Made by a program: the position numbers and the translations under genes
Shown: positions 21,001-29,826 of the stretch, one piece after another
Numbering within the stretch: position 1 is the stretch's first letter
Layout of the letters: every line of letters begins with the position of its first letter
DNA from: Cryptomeria japonica
Taxonomy: Eukaryota > Streptophyta > Pinopsida > Cupressales > Cupressaceae
Direction of reading: 5' to 3'
DNA: 58,000 nt
Assembly (NCBI RefSeq): GCF_030272615.1
Contig: NC_081411.1
Coordinates: forward strand, 42,773,140-42,831,139
Notes under the pieces: generated by a model
The model's input: the letters and a program-made list of their open reading frames with translations, nothing else
Told to the model about the DNA's origin: nothing
Database searches by the model: none

Positions 21001-21328
21001 CTGCATAATCAATTGGTCTAATGAAACCAACATCTAGGAGTTTCTTGAGTTCTGTTTTGACTAGTACGGCAATCTGAGGATGCATCTTACGAAGTTTTTG
21101 CTTGACAGGTTTGGCTCCTTTTGCTACTGTGAGATGATGCATAACTAAATCCGGATCAAGCCCAGGCATGTCTGCATATGACCATGCAAAGTTGATCTGA
21201 CGCTGCTGGAAGAACTCTATAAATGTAGGTTGTTCCTCTGGAGTGAGAAGAGATGCCAGATGTATAATATGAGGGTTTTCAGGAGTCCCCACATTGTATT
21301 CTTTGGTCTCCTCAATGAGGATCGTTGA
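18026..21328 (-). CDS. Pol of element B: RT, RNase H, second RNase H, integrase
   Basis: Open frame of 1100 codons in the same frame as the gag ORF, starting directly after its TGA (21329-21331). No ATG lies near its start, so it is probably made by stop-codon readthrough as part of a Gag-Pol protein. Approximate residues: RT 60-240 with MPFGLKNAG and the catalytic YVDD near 226; gypsy-type RNase H 360-480, where the first catalytic Asp is replaced (LYISATS); second, archaeal-type RNase H 515-645 with all four acidic residues in place (YFDGS, AEYEAL, YGDSQ, RAADAMA); integrase 745-960 with the HHCC zinc site (HEGICGTH ... CKKC), first Asp in WGLDLVGK, second in VTDNG and Glu in GQAEASN; then a GPY/F-type module (LGPYV near 1060). 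No frameshift or internal stop, so it looks functional. It acts in reverse transcription and integration of the element. Confidence 0.93.
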   Translation of the reverse strand, partial: STILIEETKEYNVGTPENPHIIHLASLLTPEEQPTFIEFFQQRQINFAWSYADMPGLDPDLVMHHLTVAKGAKPVKQKLRKMHPQIAVLVKTELKKLLDVGFIRPIDYAEWISNIVPVGKPKGGIRICTDFRDLNKACPKDDFPLPNIDIIVDLTAGHAMLSLMDGFSRYNQIKIAPEDQHKTAFTCPWGTYCLNVMPFGLKNAGVTYQRAMTTIFHDMMHTIMEDYVDDLLAKSLTREGHLHILDKIFDRLEQYHVRLNPKKCVFGVTSGKLLGYIVSSKGIEVDPAKVKAIMDMPPPKNISQLRTLQGWLQSIRRFIAQLADKCHPFTHLLHKNIRFQWDARCQQAFQTLKDYLMNPPLLMPPDPSRPLLLYISATSTSLGVLLAQHNAEGKECAIYYISRTLVGYELNYTPIERACLAVILAATKLRHYLLTHKVQLIAKIDPLKYLLSKAALTGRLAKWVMILSEFDIEYVDRKAIKGQVIADQLADAPLIGDHPLISNFPDEEIFMITEAQPWKLYFDGSYTRHGSGAGILFITPQGDSIPKSYRLTFPCTNNIAEYEALITGLRLAIQWKLKELQVYGDSQLVIRQATDEYQTKDDKLMPYKQMVDTLKTSFTTITFEQIPRDQNRAADAMATIASLLDLPQNSTRYEFLVEQLWIPAYDIPESDMICHLVSSESPWYGEFYTYLRDHTLPPNQSNNQRKTFIRQTARYTIIAETLYRRGLDGTLLRCLEQGQITKALEEVHEGICGTHSSGPSLAKKIMRAGYYWPSMEKDSYYFVRKCKKCQVHGDLIHAPAQELQPITTPWPFCQWGLDLVGKIHPSSSNGHKFIITATEYFTKWIEAVPLTQVTGKQIASFILNYIICRYGVPMSIVTDNGLPFKNQDVRELCEKFHIQHRFSTPYYPQGNGQAEASNKNILRILKKTVNDAGRDWHVQLNPALWAYRTSIRTPTGATPYSLVYGAEAILPIEVEIPSLRVSLHNLIDDEAYRVSRLQDLELLDEKRQAAYNHLKAYQQRMSRSYNHRVRSRTFEVGDLVLRENPRNQPNREHQGKFESNWLGPYVVTAVFRSGAYQLATSEGEPLADPINSIHLKRFYT

Positions 21329-21331
21329 TCA
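21329..21331 (-). promoter_or_regulatory. In-frame TGA between gag and pol of element B
   Basis: Gag ends ...CAG GAA TGA and the next codon is TCA; the following codons stay open in the same frame into RT. No ATG intervenes, and the shift needed for frameshifting is zero. This is the arrangement expected for translational readthrough, as in some plant LTR elements. A single recent nonsense mutation is the alternative. Confidence 0.6.
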
Positions 21332-24300
21332 TTCCTGTTGTGCATTAGCAGGGAGAATGTCAAACCCTTCATCCTCAGGCGCCTCAGAGAGGTTTTCACC
21401 GTTGGATACGCTCTTTCTTTTTACTTTTATTGGATCAAATAGTGCCACAGTGTGGTTTTCACTGGAAGATCCACGTTTTAATGTTATATTTTTGCAGCTG
21501 AAGGGTTTGGCATCCGCCCCGAAGTATGCTGCGCTATTAAGTTCAATGGCGAATCCAGCTTTGTGATCCCCGCTTGGTAGATTATCCCTTAATTCCAAAA
21601 AGTCAATGATAGCCTCATCGTTTTGGAAGAGGTCAAGACATGGGGGATTTGATTGGTTCCATTCGATGAGTTCAAGGTGGATAATGGGCATTACTTCATC
21701 GATTAGGTTAAGTTCGTTAGAAGTATCAGTGAGGGTTAAGACAGTGTGGTGAAGGTCATTGATGGTACTCTCCCTGTCAGAATCAGGCGTAGGATGAGAC
21801 GTAGGGTCTGTGGAAGATGTTTCCAGCTCAGGTACCCAAGTGGTCTTTACCTGTGCTTCTCCGTAAACAGGGATGTCTTTGCCTGGTGGAGGTGGTGACG
21901 TGTCTTCCTCATCTGAAGTGTTAAGTTGCACAGAATCAAATTCCCACTCATGTGAGTCGGTCTCTGAATCACTTTCCAGCATTCGATTGCTATACCATAC
22001 TGGGATATCTTTTGAGTTAAATACGGCAGGTGTGATTGGTTTATGTATCTTTGTGGTGATCGGTGCTGCAGGAATCGTGATGGGGTTTAAAGGATTTGTT
22101 ACTGGAAGTATTGGTAATGGTGACTCAGTGGTTTCTACTGGAACTACTGGTGCCATAGATGTTGCTGCGGGTTCTGATACAGTTGCTGCTGCTATTGGTG
22201 TTATTGATGGGATTACTGGTTCGTTTGGTGGGATGATTGGTATTGTAGATGGTTGTGGTGGGTTTGTGAGCCTTGATGGGGCAGTGGGGATAGTGTTTGA
22301 TGGTGCTTTGATTATGAAAGGTGTCCTCTTTGTAGTAGGTGGGCAAAATGGTGTGCTGGGTTTTCCTTTGAATCTGAGTTTAGGAAGGACTTCTTTTTCA
22401 AAGCCTAGGCCTGTATTACCTTTGGGCTTGAATTCTGGTAGCAGAGGTTCATGTCGTCCTTGTTTGCAGTATCCCAAAGCACTCTGACCATCATATCCCA
22501 TTCTTTGCATAATGAGGAGGCCTTTGCCATATTGTTCCGTAGGAAGTGTAACTTGCGGTTTGTCAGTGGTGATGGGATCTTTATAGATCCAGTCCGCTAG
22601 GTCCTCATCTTGTGTTTCTTCCTCTTGACTCTTTCCAAGGATGAAAGGCGTTAAGGCACATGCTGGCGTGATTAGTGGTTGCTGGAGCAACTGCTGTGGT
22701 TTACCATGTGTTCTAGGAGAAGTGGGCATTTGTCCCACACAAAAGAGCTGACTCAAGTTATATTCCCCGGGACCTTCCTCTGCAACTTTCATCTTAAGCT
22801 TTTCTTGCTTGGGTATAGGGGTGTTCGAACTGGCAAGAGAGGCAGGACTTACATATGATGTGGAGGAAATTGCTTCCCTATTATTAGGAACAGTAATCTC
22901 TGGTTGATGGCTGATATTATGGCAAAAAGCAAAGGGATTTGCATCACCCAAGATTGTGATCTCTGCACCATTATGTGGGAACTTGATACATTGATGGTAG
23001 GTAGATGGAACGGCTTGCATGGCATGTATCCAAGGTCTTCCTAATAATAGATTATATGGCAGAGGAAGGTCCAGAACCTGACAAATTATGTGTTTTACCA
23101 CAGGGCCCACTCGGATTGGTAGCACCACCGCTCCTTTGGATGAACGCTTTGCATCATCATAGGCCTTGATGGTGATCTTCTTGCGAGGATCCACTGATTC
23201 TAGTGCATATCCCAATGCTGTGACCAACTGTAGTGTACAAATGTTTAGGCCTGCTCCATTATCAATCAAGACTCGCTTGATCCTGTGTTGGTTGACAAAG
23301 CCTTCAATGTGTAGTGAAGCATTATGAGGTTGTTGGAAAGAAGAGTTGTCACTTTCAGAAAAAGTGAGACAAGGTGATGACTTTAGATTTCCAACCATAG
23401 CTTGAAATTCGTCCGTATTTAGATTTGCGGGGACTGACGCTTCTTGGAGTGCGTGATCCAAGATAGTTTTATGAGAGGGTGACAGACGCAAAAGCTCCAA
23501 AATGGATATAAGCGCAGGGGTTTTGTCTAATTGTTCCACAAGATTGTACTGCTTTGGGATGGAGGTGGTGCCTTGTGGAGCTGCCTTTATGGTGACCTTG
23601 CCACGACGTGTAACAACATTGCAATTTGAGGTGGGATTTTTGAAGGTGATAGTTGCAATTTGTTCACTGGCATCATACAGGTGATTGACAGTGTAATTAT
23701 ACGCAGCTTGCGTATAATCAGTGGTATCAGGACCTCGTCTGGAAGTGGAAGGACCCCTTTGATCTTGCGATGGAAGTGGATTTTTAAACATCTGATGATC
23801 ATTATTTGTCGTTTTCGGATCATGTCCTTCAATCTCAATTTCTCCTCGATCAATAAGATCTTGAATGAGATCTTTCAATCGGTGACAATTACTTGTCTTG
23901 TGTCCTCTTCCTTGATGGAACTCACAATGTTCAGTATCTCTCCACCATGCCGGTTTGACTTGAGGCTCATAATTTGATAACTTAGGTAGAGTGATCAAAT
24001 TCTGAGAAATGAGTTGTCGCATCACTGTTTCAATGGGTTCCCCTAAGGGAGTGTATGTGCGTTTTTGTTTTTGTGGACGAGGTCTTGGTTCATCTTGAGA
24101 TGTGATGCGACCTTGATTAGGAAGGACATTTGTGTTATTTTGAGGTGGAGGATTTTGTCCTGCAAACCGAACCACAGGTTGTGCATTTTGGACAGTCCGA
24201 GCATCCACAACCCCATCATTGACGATATTCTTATTCTTGTTCCAGAAGTTCGGTTTATCGCTATTGAAGCGCGGGCGAGGACCATCTTTGGGTTCATTAA

Positions 24301-25312
24301 AGATTTTGATGAGTCCTTTTTTGATGAGTGCCCTTTCACATTTTATACCTTTGGTGATCATATCGTTAAAAGAATCTGTGTCTTTGACATCCAGGTGAAA
24401 TTCCATTTCTTCGTTTAAGTTGGAAATGAAAATTTCCACTAGTTCTCGTTCAGGTAACTGAAGAGAACGTCTGCTAGACATTTGGCGCCATCGTTGCAGG
24501 AATACTGAGAATAATTCACCTGGTTTTTGTTTGGTGTTGCATAGATCAGCCATGGTGATGTCGCGTTCAATATTATAAGAGTAATGAGATAGGAACTTCT
24601 GGATGAGTTCCTCAAATGTTCTTATGCCACCTGGTAGTCGGGAAAACCATGATGTGGTTGTTCCTCCCAAGCTTTGGGGAAAAAGGCGCATTAGGTATGT
24701 GTCCTCATAAGCGACTTCGAGACAAGCGGAATGAAATTCTCGGACATGATCACGGGGATCTCCCTTTCCTCTATATTTTTCGAATTTTGGTGTTTCGAAC
24801 CCGCGTGGAAAGGGTGGCATATAAAGATTCCTATCAAACGGATAGGGACAGATGTCGTTAAGTGAGAATTGATTGGTCCTAACACCACTATGAAGTTGTT
24901 GGGCGAGATTCTCGACTTGTTGCCGCAACATCTCCATTTCATTTGGAGGAGGAGGTGGTGGGTTACCTCGAGGGATGTTATATCTGATGTGATTTCTACC
25001 TCTTTCCTCCTCATGGCGACTTTGTCTTTCTGATGCTTGTCTTATTTGGGCAAGATCAAAGTCTGAGGGGAGTTTGGCTCCTTCTTGAGCGAGTCTTAAA
25101 AAGTGAGCATCTGCATTGCTCCTTAATATTTCATCAAATAATCTGTTAAAATGAGGGTTATGCTGAACCCTTTCGATTGTTGAAGGAGTGGGACTACTTG
25201 GGTTTTCATCATTTACATTTCCTCCAAGTGCTTCTTGAAATTCATTGAGGTTGTCCTCTTCTTCCTCAATTTCTATTTCTCGTTGCCTTGATCGCGATCG
25301 GGTTTGAGCCAT
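21329..25312 (-). CDS. Gag-protease-G-patch polyprotein of element B (1327 aa)
   Basis: I start it at the ATG at 25310-25312 (MAQTRSRSRQRE); the frame is open further upstream but only with a GTG. Residues 1-30 are Arg-rich then acidic. About 170-310 is a plant retrotransposon Gag domain (SWFSRLPGG, FLSHYSYN). Near 461-475 lies CEFHQGRGHKTSNC, a CX2HX4HX4C knuckle. The aspartic protease is at about 665-790, with LIDNGAGLNI near 680 and LLGRPWIHAM near 755. About 920-975 looks like a G-patch (MQRMGYDGQSALGY, NTGLGF). About 985-1080 is a Pro/Thr/Ile-rich linker, and the C-terminal part is acidic. It ends in TGA, after which pol continues in frame. Gag forms the particle and the protease would process it; the G-patch may bind RNA or a helicase, by analogy with betaretroviral protease tails. 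Confidence 0.9.
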   Translation of the reverse strand: MAQTRSRSRQREIEIEEEEDNLNEFQEALGGNVNDENPSSPTPSTIERVQHNPHFNRLFDEILRSNADAHFLRLAQEGAKLPSDFDLAQIRQASERQSRHEEERGRNHIRYNIPRGNPPPPPPNEMEMLRQQVENLAQQLHSGVRTNQFSLNDICPYPFDRNLYMPPFPRGFETPKFEKYRGKGDPRDHVREFHSACLEVAYEDTYLMRLFPQSLGGTTTSWFSRLPGGIRTFEELIQKFLSHYSYNIERDITMADLCNTKQKPGELFSVFLQRWRQMSSRRSLQLPERELVEIFISNLNEEMEFHLDVKDTDSFNDMITKGIKCERALIKKGLIKIFNEPKDGPRPRFNSDKPNFWNKNKNIVNDGVVDARTVQNAQPVVRFAGQNPPPQNNTNVLPNQGRITSQDEPRPRPQKQKRTYTPLGEPIETVMRQLISQNLITLPKLSNYEPQVKPAWWRDTEHCEFHQGRGHKTSNCHRLKDLIQDLIDRGEIEIEGHDPKTTNNDHQMFKNPLPSQDQRGPSTSRRGPDTTDYTQAAYNYTVNHLYDASEQIATITFKNPTSNCNVVTRRGKVTIKAAPQGTTSIPKQYNLVEQLDKTPALISILELLRLSPSHKTILDHALQEASVPANLNTDEFQAMVGNLKSSPCLTFSESDNSSFQQPHNASLHIEGFVNQHRIKRVLIDNGAGLNICTLQLVTALGYALESVDPRKKITIKAYDDAKRSSKGAVVLPIRVGPVVKHIICQVLDLPLPYNLLLGRPWIHAMQAVPSTYHQCIKFPHNGAEITILGDANPFAFCHNISHQPEITVPNNREAISSTSYVSPASLASSNTPIPKQEKLKMKVAEEGPGEYNLSQLFCVGQMPTSPRTHGKPQQLLQQPLITPACALTPFILGKSQEEETQDEDLADWIYKDPITTDKPQVTLPTEQYGKGLLIMQRMGYDGQSALGYCKQGRHEPLLPEFKPKGNTGLGFEKEVLPKLRFKGKPSTPFCPPTTKRTPFIIKAPSNTIPTAPSRLTNPPQPSTIPIIPPNEPVIPSITPIAAATVSEPAATSMAPVVPVETTESPLPILPVTNPLNPITIPAAPITTKIHKPITPAVFNSKDIPVWYSNRMLESDSETDSHEWEFDSVQLNTSDEEDTSPPPPGKDIPVYGEAQVKTTWVPELETSSTDPTSHPTPDSDRESTINDLHHTVLTLTDTSNELNLIDEVMPIIHLELIEWNQSNPPCLDLFQNDEAIIDFLELRDNLPSGDHKAGFAIELNSAAYFGADAKPFSCKNITLKRGSSSENHTVALFDPIKVKRKSVSNGENLSEAPEDEGFDILPANAQQE

Positions 25313-27993
25313 TTTGTTTGCAAGTTTGTGTTGAAGTTGATTGAAGATGATGATGAGTTGGTGATGAAATGAAAGATCGATGGTTGGTGATTTGTGTTGT
25401 ATGTAGATCTCTAGCACTCTAAGGTAGATGTAACCGAAATTCTTTCTTTGAATTGCTTGTTTGTTTTGAGGAGTTTGGATGTGATAAGGTGTAGAGAAAT
25501 CTGAGATGTGTTACAGACTTTGACTACCTAGTAATGAGAGGATTCACTCATGAACTAGTTTTAACCTGCGTAGATGTGTCTCTTAGGATGAGCTTATCCT
25601 AGATGTAGAAACAATCTAAAAGTGATGTGATGTGTTTGATTTCAAGCAATATCTAAAAAGGAATCGTGGGACAAGAACCTCTTAATGTTTTGAAAGTTGG
25701 GATGGATTGATGATGAAGTGATGATGTATGAGTGGGATGATGGATGAAAATGTTTTCAACTTTCAATAAAAACTTTGTTTCACAAATGGGACAAACTCTT
25801 CTTCTTCCCTTTCAGACGTTGGTGGCACTTCTCGAGCTGTGTTGTAGGTGATACAGATGTTTGGGAAGAAATTGGGATTAATCTTTCCTCCTTGATTTTT
25901 GTGATAACTCAGAGCTCTATATTGCATAAAAGCTCTGTGGTTCAATGATTCTGAATCAAACTCGTTTGTTTTACCTTGAAGGTATAGACACATGCGATGT
26001 AGAAAGACTCTATGGGAGACAAAGATTTGTCGATTGATATAGAAGAATTTCCTCCTTTTGATTAAAGCCTTTAAGCTTAGTGGTCTCCTTTTCAAGGTGA
26101 TACTCTGATGACACTTCTTCTTTCGCAAGATGTGAAGAATGGTCATAAATTTTTGACTCTTTGTTTGTTTGCACTTTGTTTTTGGTATTTTTAGTTGTGT
26201 TGACAGATGTTGGATGAATACTTTGTTTTTGGGATTGATTTTCTGATTTTTCTTTGACAAGAAAATAAAGCAAGCACACAAACACAAGATTGTAGCCTCA
26301 AAGGCACAAATGAGTATGGGTCTAGATCAACCCAATTCTTGGACTTGTTTTTGACCCTTCCTTTAGATGTATTTTAAGGTGTATTTCCAAAGCCTGAAGT
26401 CGGCTCAATTCGCACTAGGTCTGTAAAACGAACACACTTCAAACACTTTTTATCCCTAAGGTCAAATGGCCAGTTGTGATAAATTTAGCCCACATCTTGA
26501 TATTTCTTCGACTTTGGTACTACATACCTTATGAATCCCGCCGTGGTAGGTAAGGATGTGATATACTAAGTCTTGCACGAGCATAACAAATAGATGATCC
26601 CTATGATGGGGGAGTCACCACTTTTATCAAGTCACAAGTGACTTTTCAAAAAGCTATGTTTCTACTCAAGGAAATATGTATGGTGAGTATCTTGGGAGCA
26701 AAACCTTCTATGCTCTTGCACTAAATTGTATCTCAAATATCCTCAATCAATAGAACGGGTGAGCTACTACTTAAAGGTGTTTAGTCATGTTCGATGGCTT
26801 TGGACATAAGTTCATTCTGTAGTGACTCACTTAAGAGCCTTGTAACTGGTGGTGGGGCCCATTTGTCCTTTCGGCCAGTTACACTGTAGGAACAGCTATA
26901 CCCAAGGCTACAGCTTTCGCTCTCACCTGATTTCTATAGCGGCTCGAAGGATTTACCGCTCGAGGTCGTTCCCAAGAGTATCGATCCCTTGGCAGGCCTC
27001 TCTTAAAAAAATAAAATTTTGAGTGTTACTAACACTTTTCTCTTGCACCTAGGACCACGAGAGCCAAGGGAGAGGATAGTGTGTGTTAGAAGTAGGTCCA
27101 CTCGACTGACTTTTGTGCACAAGCGTGCCAAACATGAAATTCACTTGTTCTTTTTAATCCATCATGGCAATATGATCTAACTATTTGGAGATGTTGCTCC
27201 AACAGTCATGGTGTTCTTTTTAACTTCAAAGGCAATGTGTTTTGTAATCTAGAATTTTGAAAATCCTGGTCAACTTAATGAAAAACACATTTTTCTTTGA
27301 AGGAAAATTGCTTTGAAAATGAGACAAGTTGATTGTGAATTTTATTTGCACCAAAAATGGAAGTGTGGATTGTGAGTTTTATCTTGATGCAAGAAATAAA
27401 ATTTGCCTTGTTGATTTTAAGCACCAAAACGAAGTTTGTTTCCTAACTTGCAAAAAAAATAAAGTTGTTTTTGTATAAGTTTGTGGTTCTTTTTACCTTT
27501 GAACAATGAAATTCTTTTTAAGAGCCCCAAACAAATGTGTGATTCTTTTTTAAAAGCCCAAATTTGAAATGTGAAGTTAATTTTAAACCAAAATAAAAAG
27601 TGAATTCATTTTTAAAACCAACTTCAAAAAACAAGTTAGTAAAAAATATAAATCTACTTTTTAATCTAATTTAAATCTGCACAAAAGAGAAAAATAGTTA
27701 GTAAAATCCGCCTATTTGGTGGGCTTCTACAAGCCTAATTTTTTTTTTTTTTTTGGTTACAAGGTGATTTGTACAACGTTTTGTTACAATAGCGCTAGTC
27801 TGCGTTTGAACAGAGGCACTATTTAACACAAACGCACTAAAAGAAAGGGAAAGACAGAGAAGGGAAAAGCACTGAAACAGAGTGAATAGCGCCAAAATAA
27901 TGTCAAACGCACCAAAACAGTGTCAAAAGCGCAACCTGTGTGACATTTTCAACATTCAAACATGTTATTGGTTAAAAAAAAAAGTTGCTCTTT
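25313..27993 (-). other. Leader (5' untranslated region) of element B
   Basis: 2.7 kb between primer site and gag. The longest frame (25763-26287) begins only with a TTG and shows no domain, so I do not call it a gene; an internal ATG would leave about 127 residues rich in Lys, His and Phe. The stretch 27230-27690 is made of runs like CAAAxxTGAATTT/AAGTGAATTC and is low in complexity; there is an 18-T run at about 27738. Ogre elements are known to carry an extra ORF before gag; if B has one, it is not intact here. Confidence 0.55.
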
Positions 27994-28023
27994 TTGCGTG
28001 TTCGATTCACGTCGGGTTCACCA
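27994..28023 (-). promoter_or_regulatory. Primer binding site of element B, extended match to tRNA-Trp
   Basis: On the minus strand TGGTGAACCCGACGTGAA begins 2 nt after the 5' LTR and continues for 12 more nt (TCGAACACGCAA). Read on the plus strand, the whole 30 nt equals the 3' end of plant tRNA-Trp, through the T arm and acceptor strand with CCA, as I recall that tRNA. The T stem (GCGTG/CACGT) is visible. Usual primer sites match 18 nt or fewer. Confidence 0.8.
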
Positions 28024-28025
28024 AA

Positions 28026-29826
28026 TGATGCTCTGCAAAAAGGATTAGAAAACCTGTTTGATGGAAACACACACAAGAGCACAAGAAACAAACGTTAGTG
28101 TTAGCAACAAAAGATTATCCTAAACAGGCATATCAAGAGAGATATTAAGCATGAAATAGAAAGCATATAAACATAGAATGAAATAGCTAATCAAGATGCT
28201 CATAGTTGCTCCTCCCTTGTTCCTCTCCTCTCCAAGTCCCAAATGAGTGTAGCTCTCAGCTTTTAGCACTAGCCATGGATGCCATATGGAGATTCAAGAT
28301 GGTTGAATATGATAAGCAAATACTATGCAAGAGTAGATAGTGATGCTATGAAAAAGCTCTATGCTAATGCCAGTATAACAACAATACTCTAAAATGCTTC
28401 CTCTTGCTTGAGGAGAAGGGTTCTATTTATAGAAGAAATGGGGAAATGAAGGGTTAAGATTGAATGGTTTAATCAAGGGCCAAGTTTGAAAGTTGGGGAT
28501 CCATGTGCACAATTGGCACCAATAAAATGGTGACAAGTGTCAACATAGGATTGGGTTGAGAGAAGAGGTTGGAGGCATTAAAGGCCTGAGAAGACCTCAT
28601 GGTTATCTAGAAGGTAAGGGTCAAGTCTAAATTAAGATTACCCATTGGATTAAGAGTTAATCCAAGGATAAACCTTTGTGCAAATGATTAAGAGATAATC
28701 ATGGTCAAAGCATTAATGGCCTGATGAGACCTTTGGGTTGGGTAGAGGTTGAGTCAAAACAAATGTTTTAACCATGTGGGAGGGTTGAATTAACCATTAA
28801 TGGTTATTGGAGATTTTGGGGATTAAGTGGTTGAAGGTTGAAAGCTTTCAAAGGTTATCCAAGACTTTGAGGGTTAATTTGTTGAACACACAAAGCATTA
28901 ATTGCTTTTCAAAGACTTTGGAGTCTTTGAGAAGTGACTCCAATTTGCTTAGGAATGTGACAATATTTAGGGGATGGATTAGGCTAATTAGGAAGGGTTT
29001 AGAAGAATCTAGAAGGGGTTTAGGCATACAAGTGGATTTTGTAGGAAAATGCAAGTGGGAGAAATTTTGGTATTTTCAATTAAAATAAAATCATTTATTT
29101 CAATTAAATGGTGTAATTTGCATTTGGATAAATATTCAAATAAATATTAATTTATTTAAATGAGAAAAATGAAGATAAAGCATTTAAAATGCTTGAAGAC
29201 TTTGAGGGAAACCATTAAAGGCTTGAAGACTTTAAGGAAAACCATTAAAGTCTTAAGAAGACTATAGAAGGAAGCCATCAAGTTTGAAGACTTTAAAGCC
29301 ATCAAGTTTGACTACTTTAAGGGAAACCATTAAAGGTTTCAAGTGGGTGAGGATAAATAGGATTTTAAATAAATAATTTATTTAAAATAGTTGTGCAACT
29401 TGCTTTTGTAGGAAAATACAAGTGGGTGGAGGATAAAGGTGATTTAAATAAATTATTTATTTAAAATAATTGTGCAATTTGCATTTGTAGGAAAATGCAA
29501 GTGGGTGGAGGATAAAGGTGATTTAAATAAATGTTAATTTATTTAAATGTGAGAGGTGGGATTTTGGGGGATTTAAATAAATATTAATTTATTTAAATGT
29601 GAGAGAATATTTAATTAAATAAATATGATTTATTTATTTAATTAATGGTCTGAATTTGGTTAAGTGAATTAAATCAAATAAATTGAATAATTTATTTAAT
29701 TAATAGGAGAAGAGGGTTAAGATGAATTAATTAAATATTAATTTAATTAATTATTAATTGATGGTTAAATAATCAAATAAATACTAAGTATTCATTTAAT
29801 TAAGTGGACAGATTTATGTGACTACA
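28026..29826 (-). repeat. 5' LTR of element B
   Basis: 1801 bp; the promoter-bearing copy in element sense. U3 about 29826-28432, R from about 28395, U5 to 28026. See 13780-15580 for the repeats it contains. Confidence 0.97.
28423..28431 (-). promoter_or_regulatory. TATA box of the 5' LTR of element B
   Basis: TATAAATAG on the minus strand, in a GC-poor but not AT-only context and at a plausible U3/R border. The identical copy in the 3' LTR is at 14177-14185. Confidence 0.7.

Larger units (their letters stand above)
13780..29826 (-). mobile_element. Element B: complete, apparently recent Tat/Ogre-like gypsy retrotransposon, 16,047 bp
   Basis: Both 1801-bp LTRs (13780-15580 and 28026-29826) have TGATGCTC...GACTACA ends on the plus strand. 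The target duplication TCTTC is at 13775-13779 and 29827-29831. It lies inside the protease region of copia D, whose frame resumes across it. I found one difference between the LTRs (TAAATGG against TTAATGG, near 14551 and 28797), so the insertion is recent. Minus-strand order: 5' LTR, tRNA-Trp primer site, 2.7-kb leader, gag-protease-G-patch frame, TGA, pol frame with RT, two RNase H domains and integrase, 2.4-kb 3' region, polypurine tract, 3' LTR. A second, archaeal-type RNase H and this great length are marks of the Tat (Ogre/Retand/TatI) group. Confidence 0.95.

Noticed and set aside
21873-22487. Gly/Val-rich open frame on the plus strand
   Set aside because: Antisense shadow of the Pro/Thr/Ile-rich linker of the element B Gag frame; the codon bias of that linker keeps the opposite strand open.
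25763-26287. 174-codon frame in the leader of element B as an ORF1-type gene
   Set aside because: No ATG at its start, no domain, composition like the surrounding leader. Kept only as a remark.
27994-28023. A tRNA-Trp gene
   Set aside because: Only the 3' 30 nt (T arm and acceptor strand plus CCA) are present; no D arm, anticodon arm or 5' acceptor strand lies upstream. The position next to an LTR shows it is a primer binding site.
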